The notes under the pieces are model-generated. The model had not been told where the DNA came from. It was given only the letters and a program-made list of their open reading frames with translations, and did not search any database. Below, piece after piece: positions 1-5,494 of a stretch of DNA of 5,494 bases. Within the stretch, counting starts at the first letter, position 1, and every line of letters starts with the position of its first letter. The stretch spans positions 1 through 5,494 of the forward strand of contig JAGDCQ010000116.1 in the NCBI GenBank assembly GCA_017958465.1, read 5' to 3'. The translations under genes and the position numbers were made by a program. This DNA comes from Lachnospiraceae bacterium. Its GTDB lineage: Bacteria; Bacillota; Clostridia; Lachnospirales; Lachnospiraceae.

Positions 1-2
1 GG

Positions 3-131
3 CCCACAAACACTCCGACCCCAACACCTACAGCAACAAACACGCCAACACCTACAAACACCCCGACACCAACGAATACGCCGACTCCAACACCTACAAA
101 CACTCCGACGCCTACGCCTACACCAACGCCG
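3..131 (+). repeat. Degenerate 18-bp coding repeat: Thr-Pro/Asn linker
   Basis: The first 131 bases are made almost only of ACN, CCN and AAY codons. They encode an alternating Thr-Pro chain in which Asn replaces Pro about every sixth residue, a NTPTPT unit of 18 bp. Third codon positions differ between copies (aca/acg/acc/act, cca/ccg/ccc/cct), so the units are diverged at DNA level while the amino-acid pattern is kept. The last copies lose Asn and become (PT)n before PVPAS. The repeat continues past the left edge, so its full length is not visible. Such linkers usually act as extended spacers between surface domains. Confidence 0.85.
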
Positions 132-1256
132 GTGCCGGCGTCCTGCGTCCTTGCAGTTTCTGCTGACAACGACAGGTTCGTGCAGAGCGATAGCCCTGCT
201 GCGGAGGCTGTGAGGCTTGTTCTTGATCCTTCGGCGGATCTTTGCGATTTTGTGGTAAGGATCTTTAGCAACAGCGGTTCTTACAGGCCGGGATATTACG
301 TTCGGAATTACGTATCTTTCCCCTTTGATGTTTATATGGACAAAGGAAACGGCACAGAAACCCGGATACCGAGAAACACCGATGTAGAGACGGGGGACAG
401 GGCTGTGCACTTCAGGATAGGGACCGATGTTGAGGAAGGGCGTTACACCATCACGGGCAGGACAGAAGCCACCGGCCCGGACAACTTTAAGAGTACGTCC
501 GTAAAATACGCTACGTTCGAGGTATCGGGACGATTGTTCGACTTCACCGTTGTAAACGTTGAATCGGAGGACAACAGTTGGAAAGAGCTGTTTGATACAG
601 GGTACGTCTTTAACTCGGGAACAAGGGATTCCTACGGGGCAGTACGATCCGAAGTAAAAGGCCTTTTGCCACTGCTTGGCGGGTGCAACCCGCTTGACGA
701 GGGTGCGGGATACATAAAGCCCGGAGACAGCGTGGGTTTTACGGTAAAGACCAGGGGGAACCTGACTTCCAAGGCTCTTGTGAGAGTAAGGCCTTCGTTC
801 AAGACTGCGGAGGGCGCTGCCCTTGATATGTATTACCGTGAGACTCTGCCAAACGGAAAAGCAGTCTACACAAAGTTTGATAAGACCCTGTCTGCACTTC
901 CCGGACCGCTTGGCTTTGAGACAGTACACTCAGGTGTATTTGATATCCCGGACACAGCCTTTTTTGTTCCTGCAGGGCAGGTGCTTAACGGGATCTCGCC
1001 GGAAGCCGGAAGATATACGGGGATAGTCTGCGTTCATTTTGATATCGCGGCTACAGACCCTGCAGGGAAGGTCCTTATGACCTATGAAAACAAGGCAAAT
1101 GCCGAAAAAGGCTTTTGTAATATGTGGGAGCTTGAAGGGGCCAAAAAGTCCGCAGAGGATAACAATGGTAACACCTTTGTCCCGGATCACGGCGACATTT
1201 TCTTTATCGACACCGGAAAGAAGAAAACCCGCTACGTCACTAAAATACTGTATTAA
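3..1256 (+). CDS. Large secreted or surface protein, C-terminal part (5' end outside window)
   Basis: The frame is open from the window's left edge to TAA at 1254-1256, giving 417 visible residues of a longer protein. Residues 1-43 are an almost pure Thr/Pro/Asn linker of the kind that separates domains in exported clostridial proteins. The GTG at 132 lies inside this linker, has no ribosome binding site and is not a credible start. Residues 48-417 alternate short hydrophobic strands with Gly/Asp/Asn turns, suggesting a beta-rich extracellular fold. There is no membrane helix, LPXTG sorting motif or SLH repeat, and the chain ends in a basic Lys/Arg-Tyr tail. Segments such as FEVSGRLFDF (172-181), a Trp-Lys-Glu-Leu-Phe stretch, TRGN with a following VRVRPSF, and GFCNMWELEG recall a conserved region I remember from large secreted Clostridia and Paenibacillus proteins, possibly those annotated DUF5704. 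That resemblance is from memory and unproven. Five cysteines (48, 81, 228, 343, 372) are widely spaced. The ligand and role are unknown. It ends 137 bases before secDF, which has its own probable promoter. Confidence 0.8.
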   Translation, partial: PTNTPTPTPTATNTPTPTNTPTPTNTPTPTPTNTPTPTPTPTPVPASCVLAVSADNDRFVQSDSPAAEAVRLVLDPSADLCDFVVRIFSNSGSYRPGYYVRNYVSFPFDVYMDKGNGTETRIPRNTDVETGDRAVHFRIGTDVEEGRYTITGRTEATGPDNFKSTSVKYATFEVSGRLFDFTVVNVESEDNSWKELFDTGYVFNSGTRDSYGAVRSEVKGLLPLLGGCNPLDEGAGYIKPGDSVGFTVKTRGNLTSKALVRVRPSFKTAEGAALDMYYRETLPNGKAVYTKFDKTLSALPGPLGFETVHSGVFDIPDTAFFVPAGQVLNGISPEAGRYTGIVCVHFDIAATDPAGKVLMTYENKANAEKGFCNMWELEGAKKSAEDNNGNTFVPDHGDIFFIDTGKKKTRYVTKILY

Positions 1257-1300
1257 GAGGCATTGAGAAAAAGAAAAAAGCATCTTTCGAAAAAAACACT

Positions 1301-1328
1301 TTAACTTGTCTTCGTCTTGTACTATAAT
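1301..1328 (+). promoter_or_regulatory. Probable sigma-A type promoter for secDF-recJ
   Basis: A perfect -10 hexamer TATAAT lies at 1323-1328. The best-placed -35 candidate is TTAACT at 1301-1306, four of six matches to TTGACA, with a 16-base spacer. The region is AT-rich, with A-runs at 1268-1279 and 1290-1296 that could act as an upstream element. Transcription would begin near 1335, leaving a leader of about 60 bases before the secDF ATG. No terminator separates it clearly from the upstream gene, so some read-through is possible. Confidence 0.6.
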
Positions 1329-1351
1329 AATCATCAAATGTTTATTAAAAG

Positions 1352-1380
1352 GGGAATAATGGGTTGAAAACCTGTTTCCC
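1352..1380 (+). promoter_or_regulatory. Possible leader hairpin upstream of secDF start
   Basis: GGGAA at 1352-1356 is complementary to TTCCC at 1376-1380. Inside it, GGTT (1362-1365) pairs with AACC (1369-1372) around a GAA loop, and A1359-T1375 plus two G-U pairs can join the two stems across a two-base bulge (1357-1358). The structure would cover an alternative ribosome binding site (AAAAGGGG, 1347-1354) and the TTG at 1364, while leaving the AGGAG site and the ATG at 1394 free. The stem is short and includes wobble pairs, so it may be chance. Confidence 0.3.
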
Positions 1381-1383
1381 GAA

Positions 1384-1390
1384 AGAGGAG
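1384..1390 (+). promoter_or_regulatory. Ribosome binding site deciding the secDF start
   Basis: AGAGGAG lies three bases before the ATG at 1394. The spacing is short, but the match to the 16S 3' end is good, and the ATG gives an N-terminus (MKNKYLK then a hydrophobic helix) typical of SecD. An in-frame TTG at 1364 with AAAAGGGG upstream would add ten residues (first residues MKTCFPKEET), which look less like a SecD N-terminus. Confidence 0.6.
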
Positions 1391-1393
1391 ACA

Positions 1394-3646
1394 ATGAAGA
1401 ACAAGTATTTAAAATGCATCATTCTCATCGTTGTCGCTGCTTTCCTTGGTTTTACCGCGATCGCGGGACTTGGGACTGCAGGCGGCAGCTACAAAAACAT
1501 AAGGCTCGGCCTTGACCTTGCCGGCGGTGTGAGCATCACCTACCAGTCGGTCAAGGATAATCCTACAGCGGAAGAAATGGAGGATGCCCGCGCAAAACTC
1601 CAGAAACGTGCTGAAGCAAAGAGTACGGAATCTGCCGTATATATCGAAGGCTCCAACCGTATCAATGTAGACATCCCCAACGTTACGGATGCTGAGAAAG
1701 TCCTTGAAGAAATGGGCGCTGCAGCAAAGATCTACTTCATCTACGCACAGGGCGAAGACGGAGTTGATAACGTTAAGAAGGGCTCTTCCGGCGAATATGA
1801 TACGCTTACAAGAAGCATAGACGAGATCATTGAGAGCGGAAATGTAGTTCTTGACGGTTCACACATTTCCAACGCAAAAGCTGTCATCCAGACTTCACAG
1901 ACGGGCGCAAGCGAATATATCGTCCAGCTTACATTCAACGAAGAGGGCCAGAAGAGGTTCACCGACGCTACTGAAAAGGCTGCAAAATACTACAATCCGT
2001 ATTCTCTTGATACCCGAAATGTTATCGCTATCGTTTATGACGGCGAAGTAGTATGTTTTCCCCGCGTAAACAGCAAGATCACTGACAACACAGCGATCAT
2101 CGAAGGTCAGAGAACCTACGATGATGCGCAGAACCTTGCAACAACTATCCGTATCGGCGCGCTCCCCATCGAGCTTGAGGAGATCCGTTCACAGGTAGTA
2201 GGCGCAAAGCTTGGCGCAGAGGCTGTTAAGACAAGCCTTATCGCAGGTCTTGTGGGCTTCATCGCACTCGGTCTCTTTATGATCTTCCGTTACAGAGTGC
2301 CCGGTATTGCGGCATTCCTTTCACTTATCATCTATGTATTCATGATGATAATATCACTCAACATCTTCAAAGCGACACTTACACTGCCCGGTATCGCAGG
2401 TATCATCCTTTCTATCGGTATGGCGGTCGACGCAAATGTCATCATCTTCAACAGGATCGCTGAAGAAATGGCAGCAGGCAAAACTGTAAGGAGCGCTGTA
2501 AAGAGCGGTTTTAAGAAGGCACGCTCCGCCATCATCGACGGTAACGTAACAACCATCATCGCAGCTATCGTGCTCTACCTCAGAGGCTCGGGTACAGTAA
2601 AGGGCTTTGCTCTTACACTCGGCATCGGTATCGTCCTCTCGATGATCACATCAATGCTCATCACAAGGTTTATCCTTACACTCTTTGTAGACTTTGGTCT
2701 TAAGAGCGAAAAGGCCTGCGGCAAGGCTTCTAAGGGCTTCAACTTCGATTTCGTCGGCAACTTCAAAAAGACGATCCTCGTGCCCGCAGCAGTGCTTGTT
2801 ATCGGTATCGTCTTCCTTGTAGTGAACCTTACCGGCAGAGGCAGCATCTTCAACTACAGCCTTGATTTCGTAGGCGGTACCTCGACAGAAGTTGTTTTTG
2901 AAAACGGACTTCCTTCGGATACAATCGCAAGCCTTGAAAACCTTGTAAAGGATACGCTCGGCAAAAACGCAGAGGTTGCGACCGTAAGCGAGAACAGCGC
3001 CGCTATCATCAAGACAACCACGCTTTCCAACGAAGAGCGTACTAAGCTTCTTGAAGCTCTTCAGAAAACATACAATGTAGATGAAAAGAACGTAGAATCC
3101 GAGACCATCAGCTCCGTAGTCAGCGGTGAGATGCGTGCGGATGCAGCATGGGCAACGGGTATCGCCATTGTCTGCATGCTCCTCTACATTTACATCAGAT
3201 TCAGAAAGTTCGACTTTGCTATAAGCTCCGTTATCGCGCTTATCCACGACGTTGTTATGGTAATCCTCACCTACATCATCGGTGCGGGTCTCCTTACCGT
3301 CGGAAGCACATTTATCGCGTGCGTCCTTACGATCCTCGGTTACTCGATCAACGCTACCATCGTTATCTTCGACAGGATCCGTGAAGAGAAGGGCGAGGCC
3401 GGCAGCAAGGTTGATAACAAGGATATCGTAAACAAGTGCATCAGTCAGACAATGACACGAAGCATCGATACTTCCATCACAACACTCCTTATGGTCATCT
3501 CGCTTGCGGTATTCGGCGTTGATTCCGTAAGAGAATTCGCGATCCCGCTTCTTGCAGGTATCATTGCCGGTGCGTTCTCGTCCGTAATGATCTCCGGTCC
3601 GCTGTGGCATTTCTTTGAGTCACATAAGAAGGTAGAAGAGAAGTAA
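1394..3646 (+). CDS. secDF: SecDF, fused protein-export membrane protein
   Basis: This is a 750-residue fusion of SecD and SecF, close in size to other Firmicute SecDF proteins. SecDF works with SecYEG and SecA, using the proton (in some species sodium) gradient to help pull exported proteins through the membrane. In the SecD half, residues 8-27 form the first membrane helix, followed by the LGLDLAGG motif (38-45), an extracellular P1 domain (about 55-270), and helices 2-6 (about 276-430) with GMAVDANVIIFNRI (342-355, Asp346) and the IDGNVTT motif (Asp382). A cytoplasmic linker leads to the SecF half: helix 7 (459-477), SLDFVGGTSTEV (489-500), a small P4 domain to about 575, and helices 8-12 (584-735) with GYSINATIVIFDRIREE (649-665) and Arg689. 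Two membrane positions are unusual: Ala654 stands where SecF normally has Asp, and Asp692 follows Arg689. The 12-helix count is estimated by eye. The gene probably has its own promoter and is followed without a gap by recJ. Identity is very secure; whether energy coupling is altered is open. Confidence 0.97.
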   Translation: MKNKYLKCIILIVVAAFLGFTAIAGLGTAGGSYKNIRLGLDLAGGVSITYQSVKDNPTAEEMEDARAKLQKRAEAKSTESAVYIEGSNRINVDIPNVTDAEKVLEEMGAAAKIYFIYAQGEDGVDNVKKGSSGEYDTLTRSIDEIIESGNVVLDGSHISNAKAVIQTSQTGASEYIVQLTFNEEGQKRFTDATEKAAKYYNPYSLDTRNVIAIVYDGEVVCFPRVNSKITDNTAIIEGQRTYDDAQNLATTIRIGALPIELEEIRSQVVGAKLGAEAVKTSLIAGLVGFIALGLFMIFRYRVPGIAAFLSLIIYVFMMIISLNIFKATLTLPGIAGIILSIGMAVDANVIIFNRIAEEMAAGKTVRSAVKSGFKKARSAIIDGNVTTIIAAIVLYLRGSGTVKGFALTLGIGIVLSMITSMLITRFILTLFVDFGLKSEKACGKASKGFNFDFVGNFKKTILVPAAVLVIGIVFLVVNLTGRGSIFNYSLDFVGGTSTEVVFENGLPSDTIASLENLVKDTLGKNAEVATVSENSAAIIKTTTLSNEERTKLLEALQKTYNVDEKNVESETISSVVSGEMRADAAWATGIAIVCMLLYIYIRFRKFDFAISSVIALIHDVVMVILTYIIGAGLLTVGSTFIACVLTILGYSINATIVIFDRIREEKGEAGSKVDNKDIVNKCISQTMTRSIDTSITTLLMVISLAVFGVDSVREFAIPLLAGIIAGAFSSVMISGPLWHFFESHKKVEEK

Positions 3647-5494
3647 ATGGAAAAATGGGTGATCAAAAACAAAAAAGGTGATTTTGAAAAACTGTCCCGG
3701 GAGCTTTCTTTGCTCCCGGTTACTGCTAAATTGCTCTGTAACAGGGGCATTCACGAGAAAGAGGATGCCTTAAGAGTCCTTGATGCCGGCTATGACGCTC
3801 TTTATCCGCCTTTTGAAATGCGCGGGATGGATACGGCCTGCGGGCTTATCCGTGAAGCGGTGGCCCGTGGCGAAAAGCTGCGCGTTGTGGGAGACTATGA
3901 CGTGGACGGCATCACAGCCACATATATCCTTGAAGACGGCCTTAAGGCCCTGGGTGCCGATGTTTCGGTGCGCATTCCCGACAGGATAAAGGACGGCTAC
4001 GGTATAAATGAAAACATCATCCGTGAAGCAAAAGAAGACGGCATTTCGCTGATAATCACATGCGATAACGGGATCCGTGCCGTAGAAGAGATCGCGCTTG
4101 CAAACAGCCTTGGGATAACGGTGGTCCTTACAGATCATCATGATATCCCGGAAAATGTGCCGGACGCGGCGGTGATCCTGAATCCCAAGTATGCGAAGTG
4201 CAGGTATCCCTACACCGAGCTTTGCGGCGCAGTAGTGGCTTTGAAGCTTATCGAAGCCTTAAACTGCGGTGAAAACGAAAAACACAGTTTCGATACTGTA
4301 AAGAAATATATCGAGATCGCGGCAACAGCAACAGTTTGCGATGTTGTAGAGCTTCAGGATGAAAACCGCCTGATCGTAAGACTTGGCCTTGAAAAGTTTG
4401 TTTTCGACGGCGTTGACGGTTTCCCTGTGAACGCGGGCCTGAAAGAGCTTATGAGGGCGCAGAAGGTTGAGCCTTCCGGCATGAACACTTATGCGCTGGG
4501 CTTTATAATCGGTCCCTGCCTTAACGCTGCAGGACGCCTTGATACGGCCCTTAAAGGCCTTGAGCTTCTAAAGAGCGATGAAAACACAGGCGCAGGCGAA
4601 GCCTTGAACCTTATGGGTCTCAACAATGACCGTAAGGAGATCACAAAAGAGGCTACAGCAAGGGCTGTAAAGCTCATAGAAGAAACAGACGCCCTTAAGG
4701 ATAAGGTCCTTGTGCTCCTTCTTGAGGATTGCCATGAGAGCATTGCAGGCATTGTGGCCGGCAGGATCCGCGAAAAGTATGACAGGCCCACCATCGTCCT
4801 TACCGCAAGAGAAGAGGATGTAAAAGGCTCTGCCCGCTCTATCGAGAATTACAACATTACGGAAGAGCTTGAGAAATGCAGCGACCTCCTGCTTCATTTC
4901 GGAGGCCATGCAATGGCAGCAGGGATGTCCCTTGAAAAGGGCAATGTTGCCGCTTTGCGGGAGCGTTTGAACGCCAACTGCACTCTGACGGAGAACGATC
5001 TTTTCAAGAAGATAAGCATAGATGTCGTAATGCCGTTGAACCGCGCCTCCCAGCGGCTCTGTCGCGAGATGAAACGCCTTGCGCCTTTTGGAAACGGAAA
5101 CCCCGAGCCCCTCTTTGCCGCAAAGAACTGCGTTCTCACGTCAGCGAGGAAGATAGGGAAAGAAGGCCAGTTCCTCAGGCTGTCCCTTAAAGACGAATAC
5201 GAGACAGTAACAGATGTGGTCTACTTCGGCGACAGGGAGCAGTTCGAGCGCGACATAGAGCGTTGCTACGGCGCAGAGAGCATTGATGACATGTACCACG
5301 GACAGTCCGGCAGCATAAGGCTTTCGATCACTTATGTGCAGGAGATCAACGAGTTTCGAGGGCGTGAATCCCTTGAATACAAGATGAAAGGTTACCTTCT
5401 CAGAAAAACAAAAGTAAACACCGGGCGCAGCCGCCATTTCGACGGCTGCGTTTTTTGCTTTAAAACGCTTAAAATTGTGTACAAAAAGGGCTTA
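3647..5494 (+). CDS. recJ: Single-stranded-DNA-specific 5'-3' exonuclease RecJ, no stop in window
   Basis: RecJ degrades single-stranded DNA 5' to 3' in recombinational repair and mismatch repair in the cytoplasm. Visible motifs of the DHH phosphoesterase fold are GDYDVDG (82-88), TCDNG (138-142), TDHH (162-165) and a conserved Asp232 in VCDVVEL; these supply the metal ligands. The DHHA1 part follows with GPCLNAAGRLD (289-299), HESIAGIVAGR from His363, KGSARS (393-398) and GGHAMAAG (419-426). An OB-like C-terminal region has LAPFGNGNPEP (478-488) and INEFRG (567-572). No catalytic residue is missing. ATG 3647 abuts the secDF TAA. The upstream sequence (AGAAGAG) is a weak ribosome binding site, so translational coupling is likely, and the N-terminus MEKWVIKNKKGDF fits the family. 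The oddity is the end: RecJ should finish near residues 585-590 (after MKGYLL), yet the frame stays open for all 616 codons to the window edge, through a terminator. A TAA at 5415-5417 in the +1 frame is the likely original stop, so a one-base indel near 5404-5408 is suspected. Confidence 0.93.
   Translation, partial: MEKWVIKNKKGDFEKLSRELSLLPVTAKLLCNRGIHEKEDALRVLDAGYDALYPPFEMRGMDTACGLIREAVARGEKLRVVGDYDVDGITATYILEDGLKALGADVSVRIPDRIKDGYGINENIIREAKEDGISLIITCDNGIRAVEEIALANSLGITVVLTDHHDIPENVPDAAVILNPKYAKCRYPYTELCGAVVALKLIEALNCGENEKHSFDTVKKYIEIAATATVCDVVELQDENRLIVRLGLEKFVFDGVDGFPVNAGLKELMRAQKVEPSGMNTYALGFIIGPCLNAAGRLDTALKGLELLKSDENTGAGEALNLMGLNNDRKEITKEATARAVKLIEETDALKDKVLVLLLEDCHESIAGIVAGRIREKYDRPTIVLTAREEDVKGSARSIENYNITEELEKCSDLLLHFGGHAMAAGMSLEKGNVAALRERLNANCTLTENDLFKKISIDVVMPLNRASQRLCREMKRLAPFGNGNPEPLFAAKNCVLTSARKIGKEGQFLRLSLKDEYETVTDVVYFGDREQFERDIERCYGAESIDDMYHGQSGSIRLSITYVQEINEFRGRESLEYKMKGYLLRKTKVNTGRSRHFDGCVFCFKTLKIVYKKGL
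3697..3719 (+). other. GC-rich intragenic hairpin early in recJ
   Basis: CCGGGAGC (3697-3704) and GCTCCCGG (3712-3719) form a perfect 8-bp stem around the seven-base loop TTTCTTT. It falls on recJ codons 17-25 and is not followed by a T-run, so it is not an intrinsic terminator by itself. It could slow ribosomes, stabilise or mark a processing point in the secDF-recJ transcript, or be a by-product of the encoded residues SRELSLLP. Confidence 0.6.
5426..5456 (+). terminator. Intrinsic (Rho-independent) terminator after recJ
   Basis: CGCAGCCG (5426-5433) pairs perfectly with CGGCTGCG (5443-5450) around a nine-base loop, followed at once by six T residues (5451-5456) and three more after GC. 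An extra G-U pair can extend the stem. The plus-strand orientation matches the genes, and no A-run borders the left arm closely enough to suggest a bidirectional terminator. It starts eight bases after the +1-frame TAA at 5415-5417, the usual place for a terminator at the end of a gene. The following 38 bases (5457-5494) are AT-rich and show no gene or clear promoter. Confidence 0.9.

Noticed and set aside
132..134. GTG as the start of the first gene
   Set aside because: The frame is open to the left edge, the GTG sits inside the Thr-Pro linker (TPVPAS), and there is no ribosome binding site, only repeat sequence upstream.
1257..1300. Terminator after the surface-protein gene
   Set aside because: Only a four-base AAAG/CTTT stem near 1278-1287 and a short TTTCGAAA palindrome are present; A-runs, not T-runs, follow. 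This is too weak to call.
930..1394. Minus-strand open frame of 154 codons across the first gene's end and the secDF leader
   Set aside because: It overlaps the surface-protein gene and the plus-strand promoter, and its product shows no family resemblance.
3353..3355. Ala654 in SecDF as a sequencing error
   Set aside because: Changing GCT to an Asp codon needs one base (GAT), so an error is possible. But the surrounding frame is clean and a new Asp appears at 692, which makes a genuine variant more likely.
2651..3610. Long minus-strand open frame (319 codons) opposite secDF
   Set aside because: It lies fully antisense to a highly conserved gene, its product is rich in Asp, Cys, His and Arg with no recognisable domain, and there is no credible ribosome binding site. 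It is a by-product of secDF codon bias.
3770..4141. Minus-strand open frame within recJ
   Set aside because: It is antisense to the DHH motif region of recJ, whose plus-strand codons encode all the catalytic motifs; it is a shadow frame.
5457..5494. Promoter for a following gene
   Set aside because: TTGTGT near 5475 could be a -35 element, but no -10 sequence is inside the window to test it.

Overview
The window looks like a chromosomal segment from a Clostridia-type Firmicute, most likely Lachnospiraceae or a close relative. The reasons are a fused secDF gene directly followed by recJ, a secreted protein with an Asn-Thr-Pro-Thr-Pro-Thr linker, purine-rich AGGAG-type ribosome binding sites and heavy use of CTT and AGG codons. 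This placement rests on family knowledge and was not tested by a search. All genes are on the plus strand, and no mobile element, tRNA, rRNA or CRISPR array is visible.

Layout. (1) Positions 3-1256 are the 3' part of a large extracellular protein: a Thr/Pro/Asn linker entering from the left edge, then a beta-rich C-terminal region of about 370 residues. (2) Positions 1257-1393 are a short AT-rich intergenic region with a perfect TATAAT box at 1323-1328, a possible leader hairpin at 1352-1380 and an AGGAG site. (3) Positions 1394-3646 encode a complete 750-residue SecDF, the membrane motor that helps the Sec translocon pull proteins out of the cell. (4) From 3647, directly after the secDF stop codon (TAAATG), runs recJ, the single-strand DNA 5'-3' exonuclease. 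Its reading frame is intact through every expected motif. (5) A strong intrinsic terminator lies at 5426-5456, and about 38 AT-rich bases follow with no recognisable feature.

Functionally, secDF and recJ are unrelated housekeeping genes that appear to share one transcript. The upstream surface protein would be exported by the Sec pathway that SecDF serves, but its position there is probably incidental.

I see no undescribed multi-gene system. Two local oddities deserve attention. In the SecF half of SecDF, the membrane Asp of the GYSIN-D-T motif is Ala, and an Asp appears three residues after the conserved Arg of the next helix. And recJ has no in-frame stop before its terminator, while a TAA in the +1 frame sits exactly where the protein would be expected to end.
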